A stretch of 64,000 nt of DNA from GWE2-40-63 sp050179685. GTDB lineage: Bacteria; Bacteroidota; Bacteroidia; Bacteroidales; SZUA-534. The stretch covers positions 73,640 through 137,639 of the forward strand of contig JBFXEW010000009.1 of the NCBI GenBank assembly GCA_050179685.1, written 5' to 3'. The notes beneath the pieces are model-generated. The model saw nothing but the letters and a program-made list of their open reading frames with translations. It did no database searches and was not told the DNA's origin. Positions 25,324 through 34,407 of the stretch are shown here, in pieces. The stretch's first letter is position 1. Each line of letters begins with the position of its first letter. A program made the position numbers and the translations under genes.

Positions 25324-26304
25324 ATGGCAAAATTAGAGACGAAATATTTAGGCTTGTCCTTAAAGAATCCAATTATAGTTAGTAGCTCAGGAATTACCGG
25401 CTCCATTGAAAAAATAAAAGAGGCTGAAAAACAAGGAGCTGCAGCGGTGGTGTTAAAATCGATTTTTGAAGAGCAGATTAACTATGAGGCTGCCAACTAC
25501 CAAAAACAGGGAACTGCCGATACCGAAGCTTTTGATTACCTTCAGGGATATGTTTCGGCCAATAACCTGCAAAAACACATCAACTTAATTAAAGAAGCCA
25601 AACAAGCAGTGAGTATTCCGGTAATTGTAAGCATCAATTGTCATTCCGATAAAAAATGGATTGATTTTGCCCAGCAATTGCAAGTTGCCGGTGCCGATGC
25701 GCTCGAACTGAATATCTATATAGTTCCCGACGACCGTAAAAAAACAGGGTCCGATATCGAAAAGCAATATTACAACATTGTAAAAAAGATTGTTAAGCAA
25801 ATATCAATTCCGGTTTCTGTAAAACTGAGTTATCAATTTACCAATACCATAAATGTGGTTGACAATTTAAAAGGACTGGGGGTAAAAGGAGTTGTTTTGT
25901 TTAACCGTTTTTATGAACCCGATATTAATATTGATACCCTGGAAATGACCAGCAGTTCTGTGTTCTCGTCTGATGCCGACCTGCGCTTCCCCTTGCGTTG
26001 GGCAGCCATTATTTCCGATCAGGTTTCAGCTTTGGATATTTCTACCTCAACAGGCGTACACAATGCAAAAGGTTTGATTAAACTCTTACTGGCTGGTGCC
26101 GATACCGTTCAATTGTGTTCGGTATTGTACCAAAAGGGTTTGGGTGAGATTGCTCTGATGCTAAACGAATTGGACGCCTGGATGGAGCAACATGGTTTTG
26201 AAACCATCGAGAATTTCCGTGGATTGATGAGCTATAAATCGATTAGCGACCCTGCAATTTATCAGCGTTCTCAATTCATGAAGTATTTTTCGAATTTCGA
26301 ATAA
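25324..26304 (+). CDS. Dihydroorotate dehydrogenase-like flavoprotein
   Basis: The 326-residue protein has a TIM-barrel FMN-binding pattern similar to class 1 PyrD (LGLSLKNPIIVSSSGITGS at about 9-27, VIVSINCHS near 100, DALELNIY near 125, SVKLSYQFT near 170, then ADTVQLCSVLYQKG near 260). This separate Bacteroidota group is usually annotated as PyrD-like rather than PyrD. It lacks a clear match to the PyrD catalytic loop, so pyrimidine synthesis should not be assumed. It is followed by a strong terminator and preceded by its own promoter. FMN-dependent oxidoreductase of unknown substrate is the safest call. Confidence 0.8.
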   Translation: MAKLETKYLGLSLKNPIIVSSSGITGSIEKIKEAEKQGAAAVVLKSIFEEQINYEAANYQKQGTADTEAFDYLQGYVSANNLQKHINLIKEAKQAVSIPVIVSINCHSDKKWIDFAQQLQVAGADALELNIYIVPDDRKKTGSDIEKQYYNIVKKIVKQISIPVSVKLSYQFTNTINVVDNLKGLGVKGVVLFNRFYEPDINIDTLEMTSSSVFSSDADLRFPLRWAAIISDQVSALDISTSTGVHNAKGLIKLLLAGADTVQLCSVLYQKGLGEIALMLNELDAWMEQHGFETIENFRGLMSYKSISDPAIYQRSQFMKYFSNFE

Positions 26305-26323
26305 AATTATAGCACTTGATCAT

Positions 26324-26359
26324 AAAAGTCCGGCAAGAAAATATCTTCCGGACTTTTTT
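26324..26359 (+). terminator. Terminator of the PyrD-like gene
   Basis: AAAGTCCGG/CCGGACTTT arms with a 14-nt loop are followed by a T-run on the plus strand. Confidence 0.88.
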
Positions 26360-26386
26360 ATAGTATAAAATGAAGTTTCCGTCTTG

Positions 26387-26902
26387 TTATTCCGGATAAA
26401 GCCGGATAATTCCTTTTAAATCGTCGGCCAAAACCAGGTTGTCGTCGATACAATTATCCATATTGGCATCTACAAAAGCCAGCAATTCATTTTTCCGTTG
26501 CTCCGATACCCGGGCTTCCATGTTTTCAACTACGGTAAAGGCTTCAAAAGCCAGTTCAAATGGTTCGTTAAAAACCATGGCAATAAAGGTTTCCAGATAT
26601 AAAATGTAGTTCAGTCGCGATTGCCAGCAGGAGCTTACCAACATTTTTTTCGCCAGGTGGTATTCCGGATTTTTAATCAGTTGTATTACAGTTTCGGCCG
26701 AAGTTTGATTCTTTAAGTCGCAGAAAAAGCGGTAAATGGCCTCGCTAATCTCGTTATTGGTTTGGTTCAGGTAAATTTGTGTTAGTATTTCCAGTACCTC
26801 ATCGTTGCCGTCGTGCCGCAGCGATTTTATGGTATCGAGAATCAATTCTTTATTGGCCGATTTCAATTGCTCAGCCAGTATTTTTTTTTGTCCGTTTTCC
26901 AT
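26387..26902 (-). CDS. Helical (HEAT-like) hypothetical protein
   Basis: The 171-residue, all-helical soluble protein has no signal peptide. Its pattern of paired amphipathic helices (KELILDTIKSLRHDGNDEVL, EISEAIYRFFCDLKN, AETVIQLIKNPEYHLAKKML) resembles HEAT or ARM repeats, suggesting a protein-binding scaffold. No catalytic motif is visible. It converges on the PyrD-like gene, sharing its terminator region. I do not recognise a named family. Confidence 0.65.
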   Translation of the reverse strand: MENGQKKILAEQLKSANKELILDTIKSLRHDGNDEVLEILTQIYLNQTNNEISEAIYRFFCDLKNQTSAETVIQLIKNPEYHLAKKMLVSSCWQSRLNYILYLETFIAMVFNEPFELAFEAFTVVENMEARVSEQRKNELLAFVDANMDNCIDDNLVLADDLKGIIRLYPE

Positions 26903-27014
26903 TTTAAAATTTTTTCAAAGGTAGGGATTTCTGTATAATTATTCTTATAAGGCTGGTTTGTTACTCTGGCATGTTGAGCACTTCTTATTAGATAAGGACT
27001 AAAACTAAATGTGC

Positions 27015-27044
27015 TTGGCTTTCATAACAAAAAAGCTATATTCG
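27015..27044 (+). promoter_or_regulatory. Promoter of the ligase-acyltransferase gene
   Basis: TTGG (27015-27018) and TATATTCG (27037-27044) are spaced 18 nt apart, a one-mismatch fit to the Bacteroidota promoter. Confidence 0.5.
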
Positions 27045-27078
27045 TGTTTTAATTGCAGAGGGTATTTAAAACAGATTT

Positions 27079-29550
27079 ATGATAAATTTTTCGAATCCAG
27101 AAAAGACCGCGATTATTTTCAAAGAAAATAAGGTGAGCTATGCCGACCTTTCGGTAAAAATTAATCAGTACGCGCAGCTATTTAAAGGTAAAGGCTATAC
27201 TAAAGTAGCGCTTTATTGTGAAAACCGTTTCGAATGGGTTTATGCCTTTTATGCCGGCTGGTTGAATAACTGTTCTGTAATAACCATCGATTACCTTTCA
27301 TCGGTCGATGATGTGGCTTATATATTAAATGATAGCCGGCCTGAAGTTATTTTTTCGTCGAACCTAAAAGAACCCGACCTGAATGCAGCACTGGCTAATC
27401 TTGATTACGAATATCAGTTTGTAAATTTCGATAAGGTTGAACTTCCTGAAAGTACAGAACCTGCTGAATGGAATATTCCTGCCGATGTGGAGCAAACAGC
27501 AGTTATAATATACACTTCGGGAACTACCGGAAGCCCAAAGGGCGTTATGTTATCGTTTAATAATTTGTTGGTTAACCTAAAAGGAGTTACCACCGATGTA
27601 AAAATTTTCCGTGAAGACCGACAAACACTGATGTTATTACCCTTACATCACATCTTACCTTTGTTGGGAACTATGATTGCTCCGCTTAACGTTGGGGCTA
27701 CCATTGTAATGTCGCCTTCCATGCAATCGTCCGATTTGCTCGAAACCCTGCGAAACAATGAGGTTGCTATTGTTATAGGTGTTCCGCGCTTATACGAAGT
27801 AATTTATCAGGGTTTACGCGCTAAAGTTTTTGCCAGCGCTGCCGGACGAATTTTTTACCGGGTATTATCCACTTTTAAAAGTCAATCGCTTTCGAAAAAA
27901 ATATTCAAAAAAGTACATCAGGGATTTGGCGGCCGTGTCGAAATTATGGTTTCAGGTGGAGCTGCTTTAAGTCCGCAGGTGGGTAAATTCTTTATGACTA
28001 TGGGTTTTACCGTGCTCGAAGGTTATGGAATGACTGAAACGGCTCCGATGATAACTTTTAATCGCCCCAAAAATTTCCGTATTGGCAGTCCGGGTCAGTT
28101 GCTCGACGGTGTGCAGTGCGAAATTCGCGACGAGGAAATTGTGGTAAAAGGCCCTAATGTAATGCAGGGCTATTACAACCGTCCTGAGGAAACAGCCGAC
28201 ATTATTAAAGACGGCTGGCTTTACACCGGCGATTTGGGTTATTTCGACAAAGATGGATTCCTTTACATTACCGGACGGAAAAAAGAAATTATTGTACTTT
28301 CGAATGGTAAGAACATTAATCCGGTCGAAATTGAAGATAAACTCGAAAAAGGTTCGCCTTATATTAGTGAGGCCGCAGTTTTTCTGCATCAGAACCAGTT
28401 GCATGCGGCAATAATTCCCGATTACAATGAACTTTCGGCTGCCGACGTTAAAGATGTTGAAGAGTTTTTTAAGGAAACAGTATTTAAAGAATACAACAGC
28501 AAAGTGAGCTCGTACAAGCGGGTGATGAAATTCACAATTATTAAATCAGATATACCGCGAACTCGCCTGGGCAAGATTCAGCGTTTTAAACTGGCCGAAT
28601 TGCTCGAAGCTCCGGGCAAATCGAAAGCTAAAGTAGCCGATCCCGATACGGAAGAATACAAAACCGTAAAGCTGTTTATCGAAAGCCAGACCAACGAAGC
28701 TATTAGCCCGGACGATCACCTGGAATTTGATATTGCTCTCGATTCGCTGGGCAAACTGGGACTTATCGATTTTATCGACAAAACCTTTGGCATAAAAATA
28801 GAAGAAGAACGTCTGCTGAGTTTTCCATCGGTTGGTAAACTGGTCGATTTTATCAGGGATAACAAACTGCGGCATAAGGTTGAAAACATCGACTGGTCGG
28901 CTATCTTAAAAGAAAAAGTTTCTTTGAACCTTCCTAAAGCCTGGTTTACTCAGGGACTTATTAATAAAGGTTCAAAACTCTTTTTTAAACTGTATTTCCG
29001 TTTTCAGGGAAGCGGAACCGAGAATATTCCCGAAGGCCCTTGTATTATTGCACCCAATCACCAGAGTTATTTCGATGCCCTTTTTGTTTCGTCGTTAATA
29101 CGGAATAAAACCATGAAAAATATTTATTTCTACGCCAAAAAGAAGCATGTAAACAATGGTTTTCTGCGATTTATGGCCAGAAAAAATAATGTGGTGGTAA
29201 TGGATGTGAATAAAGACTTGAAAGAATCGATACAAAAGCTGGCCGAAATTCTGAAAATGGGTCGCAAAGTAATCATCTTCCCCGAAGGAACCCGTTCAAA
29301 AGACGGTTCGTTGGGCGAATTTAAGAAAACTTTTGCCATACTTAGTAAAGAACTTAATGTACCGGTAATTCCGGTTGCTATTTGTGGCGCTCATAAAGCG
29401 CTTCCCACCGGAACACACTTTCCACGGATTTTTACCAAAGTAAGGGTGCAGTTTTTAAGCCCCGTTGAACCGGCAAATTACGATTACGATTCATTGACCG
29501 TTAAGGTACGGGAGCAGATTGCATCCAGCATAGGAACCATGGCTTGTTAA
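27079..29550 (+). CDS. Fused AMP-forming acyl ligase, acyl-carrier domain and PlsC-type acyltransferase
   Basis: The 823-residue protein has three modules. (1) An adenylate-forming ligase (about 1-510) with phosphate loop YTSGTTGSPKG (145-155), GYGMTE, and the TGD and RLGKIQR motifs, activating a fatty acid. (2) A small carrier-like domain (about 530-600) with DSL at 555-557, where Ser556 would accept phosphopantetheine. (3) A lysophosphatidic-acid acyltransferase-like domain (about 630-823) with NHQSYFD (660-666) and FPEGTRS. The order suggests a fatty acid is activated, held on the internal carrier, and passed to a lysolipid or other acceptor. E. coli Aas is a functional analogue but has the reverse order. 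The gene is monocistronic with its own terminator. Confidence 0.9.
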   Translation: MINFSNPEKTAIIFKENKVSYADLSVKINQYAQLFKGKGYTKVALYCENRFEWVYAFYAGWLNNCSVITIDYLSSVDDVAYILNDSRPEVIFSSNLKEPDLNAALANLDYEYQFVNFDKVELPESTEPAEWNIPADVEQTAVIIYTSGTTGSPKGVMLSFNNLLVNLKGVTTDVKIFREDRQTLMLLPLHHILPLLGTMIAPLNVGATIVMSPSMQSSDLLETLRNNEVAIVIGVPRLYEVIYQGLRAKVFASAAGRIFYRVLSTFKSQSLSKKIFKKVHQGFGGRVEIMVSGGAALSPQVGKFFMTMGFTVLEGYGMTETAPMITFNRPKNFRIGSPGQLLDGVQCEIRDEEIVVKGPNVMQGYYNRPEETADIIKDGWLYTGDLGYFDKDGFLYITGRKKEIIVLSNGKNINPVEIEDKLEKGSPYISEAAVFLHQNQLHAAIIPDYNELSAADVKDVEEFFKETVFKEYNSKVSSYKRVMKFTIIKSDIPRTRLGKIQRFKLAELLEAPGKSKAKVADPDTEEYKTVKLFIESQTNEAISPDDHLEFDIALDSLGKLGLIDFIDKTFGIKIEEERLLSFPSVGKLVDFIRDNKLRHKVENIDWSAILKEKVSLNLPKAWFTQGLINKGSKLFFKLYFRFQGSGTENIPEGPCIIAPNHQSYFDALFVSSLIRNKTMKNIYFYAKKKHVNNGFLRFMARKNNVVVMDVNKDLKESIQKLAEILKMGRKVIIFPEGTRSKDGSLGEFKKTFAILSKELNVPVIPVAICGAHKALPTGTHFPRIFTKVRVQFLSPVEPANYDYDSLTVKVREQIASSIGTMAC

Positions 29551-29564
29551 TCGGCTAAAAGAAT

Positions 29565-29604
29565 AAAAAAGCCACAGGAAACTCAGGTTCCTGTGGCTTT
29601 TTTT
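29565..29604 (+). terminator. Terminator of the ligase-acyltransferase gene
   Basis: AAAAAGCCACAGGAA and TTCCTGTGGCTTTTT arms with a short CTCAGG-type loop are followed by T-rich sequence. Confidence 0.9.
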
Positions 29605-29650
29605 ATTAATTTCAGCAGCTTTAAAAAACCCAAAATGAAAGGCTTTTGTA

Positions 29651-30322
29651 ATGAAAAAAATAGACGCTAAAAACGAACGTTTTACCAAATCGGAAGAAAT
29701 AGCGAATGCCATTTCGCACGGAATAGGATTGGTATTAAGTATTGTAGCCACAGCTTTTATTGTAATGTATGCGGCAAAAACCGGTAGCCCATGGCACATA
29801 ACAAGCGCTTCAATTTTTGGGGCAACCATGATTATTTTGTACACCTCATCAACTTTAAACCATTCATTGCCCCATTCCGGTGCTAAAGATTTTTTTCATA
29901 ATTTCGATCAGATAGCCATTTATTTTCTGATTGCCGGAACTTATACACCGCTTTCGCTTTCCATTATCGGAGGCAAATGGGGTTGGGTAATGTTTGGAAT
30001 TGAATGGGGTTTTGCTTTAGCCGGAACATTAATTAAGATAGTTTTTCCCAATCGTTTTGAACGGGGCGTTAATAAATTTATCATTGTTTCGTATGTAATT
30101 ATGGGTTGGTTGCTGTTGTTTTTCCTGATTCCCATTTTCAATAACATGCAGCCTTTGAGTATTGCTTTTATTTTTGCCGGCGGCATTTTTTATTCGTTGG
30201 GAGTGGTGTTTTTTAAGATGGAAAAACTGCTTTTTTCGCACCTAATCTGGCATTTATTTGTAATTGCCGGAACCGTGTTTCACTGGTTGGCTATTTTCCT
30301 GCATTTTAAACAACTGGTTTAA
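29651..30322 (+). CDS. Hemolysin III / PAQR-family membrane protein
   Basis: The 223-residue protein has seven hydrophobic segments and the conserved polar residues of bacterial hemolysin III proteins: NAISHGIGL (about 18-26), SSTLNHSLPH then HNFDQIAIYFLIAGTYTP (about 78-105), and a C-terminal SHLIWHLFVIAG. The His/Asp set suggests a zinc-dependent intramembrane hydrolase of the CREST superfamily. Physiological roles in bacteria are linked to membrane lipid homeostasis rather than true haemolysis. It is transcribed after a terminator and followed by 298 bp of AT-rich sequence with no gene. Confidence 0.88.
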   Translation: MKKIDAKNERFTKSEEIANAISHGIGLVLSIVATAFIVMYAAKTGSPWHITSASIFGATMIILYTSSTLNHSLPHSGAKDFFHNFDQIAIYFLIAGTYTPLSLSIIGGKWGWVMFGIEWGFALAGTLIKIVFPNRFERGVNKFIIVSYVIMGWLLLFFLIPIFNNMQPLSIAFIFAGGIFYSLGVVFFKMEKLLFSHLIWHLFVIAGTVFHWLAIFLHFKQLV

Positions 30323-30620
30323 GCAAAAACACCTTTGTGAAACAATAAAATTTGCGAGTTGTTAGCCCTCAAAGAGCAACAAATAATTTTTGTCTGAAAG
30401 CATACTTTTTTGCTTTTGCCAACAATTACGCAGCATTAAAAGTGAATTATAGAAAACTAAACATAAACAGGGTTTGAGAATCACTAATTTATTCGAGTTT
30501 TTTCTTTGAAAATCAAGCGAATAAAAAAATATTCAGATTTTTTGGAATTGGATTAATTTTCGGAAAAAATAAACTTAATTTGCAAAAACTCAAACTCATT
30601 ATTTTTATGGATGATTAGAA

Positions 30621-32027
30621 ATGAAGAATACCTATTTTGATCTTGTTGAACAGAGTTATTACTTTCCTCAGGAAGGTTTTGACTTAAGGGATGGATACCT
30701 TACCTTCCACGGCGTTTCACTAAAGTACCTGATTGAGAAATACGGTACACCGTTCAAACTAGTTTACCTGCCTCGCATTGGCGATCAGATTAAAAAAGCC
30801 AGAAACCTTTTCAACCGGGCCATTAAAGCCAACAATTATCAGGGAAACTACCATTATTGTTATTGTACCAAGTGTTGTCACTTTCACCATGTGATAAGTG
30901 CTGCATTAAAGCATAATGTTAACCTGGAAACATCGTCGTCATTTGATATCGATTTAATTGAAAAACTTTATAAAAAGGGCGAGCTCGATAAATCGAGGAT
31001 TATTGTTCACAATGGGTATAAAACTGATGACTACATCATCAAGATTATTAACCTGCAAAAAATGGGTTTCGAGAACTCTATCATTGTTTTGGATAGTCCA
31101 AAAGAGTTAAGCAAAGTAACCCGTCTGGCCGGCGATCATAAAGTTAAAATTGGCCTGCGCATGGCCATCGACGAAGAACCGCAATCGGCTTATTATACTT
31201 CGCGTTTGGGCATCAGGCACACCGAAATTGTGAGTTATTTTAACGCAAAAATTAAAGGCAACCCCAACCTGGAGTTAAAAATGCTTCACTTTTTTGTCGA
31301 TTCAGGCATTAAAGACAGCCTGTATTACTGGGGCGAATTCAATAAAGCTTTAAAAATATATTCCGAGCTTAAGAAAAAATGCAAAACCCTCGATTCACTG
31401 AATCTGGGTGGTGGTTTTCCCATTCGTAACAACCTGGGTTTTGAATACGATTACGAATACATGATTAAAGAAATTGTGCGAAATATTAAGGAAATCTGTA
31501 CTACCGAAGGAATTCCTGACCCCGATATTTATACCGAATTTGGAAAATACACCGTAGGCGAGAGTGGAGCCAATATCTTTAAAGTAATTGAGCAAAAACA
31601 ACAAAACGATAAGGAAAAATGGTACATCATCGATAACAGTTTGATGAACACCATTCCCGATGCCTGGTCAATCTATGAAAAGTTTATTCTTTTGCCTGTT
31701 AATAAATGGGAAAACGAATATTCACGTGTAAGTATTGGTGGAATCAGTTGCGACCATTCCGATTATTACAATTCCGAAGATTTGAACCAGCAGATTTTGC
31801 TTCCCGCATTTGTCGATAAAGAAAAAGAACCGCTTTACATTGGTTTTTTCCATACCGGTGCTTATCAGGATTCCATTAGCGGATACGGAGGAATAAAACA
31901 CTGTTTAATTCCATCGCCCAAGCAGGTAATTGTCGACCGCGACGAAAAAGGAAACTTTATCGACTATGTGTATCGGAACGAACAAACCGTTGATGATATG
32001 CTTCATATTTTAGGTTACAAGGAATAA
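30621..32027 (+). CDS. speA: Arginine decarboxylase (Bacteroidota type, PLP fold III)
   Basis: The 468-residue protein belongs to the alanine-racemase/ornithine-decarboxylase fold: an N-terminal barrel with candidate PLP lysine Lys84 in CYCTKCCHF, a glycine-rich phosphate site (LNLGGGFPIRNN, near residues 257-268), and a C-terminal beta domain with the ISCDHSDYY and GAYQDSISGYGG motifs that complete the active site across the dimer. This form is annotated as arginine decarboxylase in Bacteroidota, producing agmatine for polyamines. It is much shorter than E. coli SpeA (658), lacking its extra helical insert. It is 58 bp upstream of a deoxyhypusine synthase homologue, supporting a polyamine role. 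Confidence 0.82.
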   Translation: MKNTYFDLVEQSYYFPQEGFDLRDGYLTFHGVSLKYLIEKYGTPFKLVYLPRIGDQIKKARNLFNRAIKANNYQGNYHYCYCTKCCHFHHVISAALKHNVNLETSSSFDIDLIEKLYKKGELDKSRIIVHNGYKTDDYIIKIINLQKMGFENSIIVLDSPKELSKVTRLAGDHKVKIGLRMAIDEEPQSAYYTSRLGIRHTEIVSYFNAKIKGNPNLELKMLHFFVDSGIKDSLYYWGEFNKALKIYSELKKKCKTLDSLNLGGGFPIRNNLGFEYDYEYMIKEIVRNIKEICTTEGIPDPDIYTEFGKYTVGESGANIFKVIEQKQQNDKEKWYIIDNSLMNTIPDAWSIYEKFILLPVNKWENEYSRVSIGGISCDHSDYYNSEDLNQQILLPAFVDKEKEPLYIGFFHTGAYQDSISGYGGIKHCLIPSPKQVIVDRDEKGNFIDYVYRNEQTVDDMLHILGYKE

Positions 32028-32085
32028 AAAATTCAATGATTTTTTGCCTGTTGGTTTTAACAGGTAACTTTTAATAATAGAAACA

Positions 32086-33063
32086 ATGCAAACAAAAGGA
32101 CCCGTTACAGCTTTTATGCTGGAACATTACAAGCATTTTAATTCAGCTGCTCTGGTTGATGCAGCCGAAGGCTATCAGCAACAACTAAACAAGGGCAACA
32201 AAATGATGATTACCCTGGCTGGTGCCATGAGCACTGCCGAACTGGGAAAATCACTCGCTGAAATAATTCGTCAGGATAAAGTGCAGATTATTTCGTGTAC
32301 CGGGGCAAACCTCGAAGAAGACCTGATGAACCTGGTAGCTCATTCGCATTACAAAAGAGTTCCCGAATACCGCGATTTGACGCCAAAACAGGAATGGGAA
32401 CTGTTGGAAAAAGGATTGAATCGGGTTACCGATACCTGTATTCCCGAAGAAGAAGCTTTCAGACGATTACAAAAACATATTTTCAAAATATGGAAAGATG
32501 CCGAAGAAAATGGCGAACGTTATTTTCCACACGAATTTATGTACAAGTTTTTGCTGTCGGGCGTATTGGAACAATACTATGAAATTGATGCAAAAAACAG
32601 CTGGATGTTAGCTGCTGCACAGAAAAATTTGCCCATTGTGGTTCCCGGATGGGAAGATTCTACCATGGGAAATATCTTTGCTTCATACTGCATTAAAAGT
32701 GAATTAAAGCCTTCTACCATGAAATCGGGTATCGAATACATGACCTGGCTTGCCGATTGGTACACAGCCAATACTCAGGATAACGGAATTGGCTTTTTTC
32801 AGATTGGTGGCGGAATTGCCGGCGATTTTCCTATTTGTGTAGTTCCCATGCTTTACCAGGATATGGAACGCACCGATACGCCTTTTTGGAGTTATTTCTG
32901 TCAGATTTCTGATTCAACCACCAGTTACGGCTCGTATTCAGGAGCAGTACCCAACGAAAAAATAACCTGGGGAAAATTGGATATCGATACTCCCAAATTT
33001 ATTGTGGAGTCGGATGCTACCATAGTTGCTCCATTGATATTTGCCTATTTATTAGGCTGGTAG
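32086..33063 (+). CDS. Deoxyhypusine synthase family protein (polyamine enzyme)
   Basis: The 325-residue NAD-binding protein is homologous to deoxyhypusine synthase, with the catalytic-lysine segment ITWGKLDID (Lys297 at the position of the spermidine-accepting lysine) and the ADATIVAPL-like end (SDATIVAPLIFAYL). Bacteria have no eIF5A. Bacterial homologues are therefore thought to transfer aminobutyl or aminopropyl groups between small polyamines, as homospermidine synthase does. The position directly after arginine decarboxylase supports the use of agmatine or a product of it. The exact reaction cannot be deduced from sequence. A terminator follows. Confidence 0.85.
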   Translation: MQTKGPVTAFMLEHYKHFNSAALVDAAEGYQQQLNKGNKMMITLAGAMSTAELGKSLAEIIRQDKVQIISCTGANLEEDLMNLVAHSHYKRVPEYRDLTPKQEWELLEKGLNRVTDTCIPEEEAFRRLQKHIFKIWKDAEENGERYFPHEFMYKFLLSGVLEQYYEIDAKNSWMLAAAQKNLPIVVPGWEDSTMGNIFASYCIKSELKPSTMKSGIEYMTWLADWYTANTQDNGIGFFQIGGGIAGDFPICVVPMLYQDMERTDTPFWSYFCQISDSTTSYGSYSGAVPNEKITWGKLDIDTPKFIVESDATIVAPLIFAYLLGW

Positions 33064-33082
33064 AAAAAATATTCTTTCAATT

Positions 33083-33110
33083 AAAGGTCGGCTAAAAGCC
33101 GGCCTTTTTT
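33083..33110 (+). terminator. Terminator of the polyamine gene pair
   Basis: AAAGG-CGGC and GCCG-CCTTT arms around TAAAA, ending in a T-run on the plus strand. Confidence 0.85.
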
Positions 33111-33177
33111 GCTTCGCAGAATTTCAATACTTTTAAGCGACAAAATACCGGATACATTCTATAACCAAATTGTTGTG

Positions 33178-34404
33178 ATGAAAATTTTACATACCGCCGA
33201 CTGGCATCTGGGAAAAAAACTCGATACTTATTCACGCCATGCGGAGCAGGTGGCCGTAATGAATGAAATTACGGCCCTGGCCGATAAAGAGCAGGTAGAT
33301 GTGCTGATTGTTTCGGGCGATTTGTTCGATACCTTTAATCCCCCGGTCGAGAGTGTCGATTTGTTTTATGAATCGCTTAAGCGGATGGCAAACAATGGCA
33401 AACGTGCAGTTATTTGTATTGCAGGAAATCACGATTCGCCCGACCGAATTGAAGCACCTGACCCTTTGGCCAAAGAATGCGGGATTATTTTTGCCGGTTA
33501 TCCCAATTCCCAGGTAACTCCTTTTAAACTCGATACCGGTTTGGAGCTTACCCAAAGTGCCGAAGGTTTTATTGAATTGAAACTTCCTTCGGTAGCTTAT
33601 CCGCTGCGGATTTTATTAACTCCTTATGCAAACGAATACCGGTTTAGAACGTTCCTGGGGAGTGAAAATCAGGAAGAAGCTTTAAGCAATTTAATTGGTG
33701 AACAGTGGCGTCAATTAGCCGAAACCTATTGCGATACCCATGGAGTGAATATTCTGGCGGCACATTTATTTATGTCGAAAGCCGGAAGCGAACCGGAACC
33801 GGAATCCGACGACGAAAAACCCATTTTGCATGTGGGCGGGGCACAAATAATTGATACATCGTGGATTCCCGCGCAAATGCAATACGTAGCTTTGGGCCAT
33901 TTACATCGCTATCACCAGGTGGGCGGAGCGGTATGCCCGGTGGTATATTCAGGAAGTCCCATAGCTTACAGTTTTAGCGAAGCCGATCAACAAAAGTATG
34001 TTTCGTTAATCAGCCTGGAACCTTCGAAAACTGCTGTAGTTGAAAAGCTTCCTTTAAACGCAGGAAAGCGCTTGCTTCGCGTTAAAATTACCGGGGTTGC
34101 CGAAGCTATTCGCTGGCTCGAAGCACATAGCGATGCACTGGTTGAACTTACTTTGGTTAGCGAAACCTTTATCAGCGCAGCCGATCGCAAGCTTGTAATG
34201 CAGTCGCACGACGGTGTTATTTCAATAATCCCCGAAGTATTGAATAAAGATTTTCAGCACGAAACAGCAGCAAACATCGATTTATCGAAAAGTATGGAGG
34301 CGCTGTTTATCGATTATTTTACCAGTGTAAAAGGTATGGCACCCGATGCTACCCTTTTGGATTTGTTTAAAGAAGTTTTAGCCAACGAATCTTTTGAAAA
34401 ATAG
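33178..34404 (+). CDS. sbcD: Exonuclease SbcD (Mre11-like)
   Basis: This is the nuclease subunit of the SbcCD complex that trims hairpins and blocked DNA ends during replication and repair. I start it at ATG 33178, giving the family start MKILHTADWHLGK (408 residues); a longer in-frame start overlaps the preceding terminator. Metal-binding phosphoesterase motifs are DWHLG, VSGDLFD, GNHDS and the later GHLHRY. It is 3 bp upstream of sbcC, so it is co-translated with it. Confidence 0.97.
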   Translation: MKILHTADWHLGKKLDTYSRHAEQVAVMNEITALADKEQVDVLIVSGDLFDTFNPPVESVDLFYESLKRMANNGKRAVICIAGNHDSPDRIEAPDPLAKECGIIFAGYPNSQVTPFKLDTGLELTQSAEGFIELKLPSVAYPLRILLTPYANEYRFRTFLGSENQEEALSNLIGEQWRQLAETYCDTHGVNILAAHLFMSKAGSEPEPESDDEKPILHVGGAQIIDTSWIPAQMQYVALGHLHRYHQVGGAVCPVVYSGSPIAYSFSEADQQKYVSLISLEPSKTAVVEKLPLNAGKRLLRVKITGVAEAIRWLEAHSDALVELTLVSETFISAADRKLVMQSHDGVISIIPEVLNKDFQHETAANIDLSKSMEALFIDYFTSVKGMAPDATLLDLFKEVLANESFEK

Positions 34405-34407
34405 CTT

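Noticed and set aside
33109..33177. Longer SbcD start
   Set aside because: It overlaps the end of the upstream terminator and is not like the family start MKILHTADWHLG.
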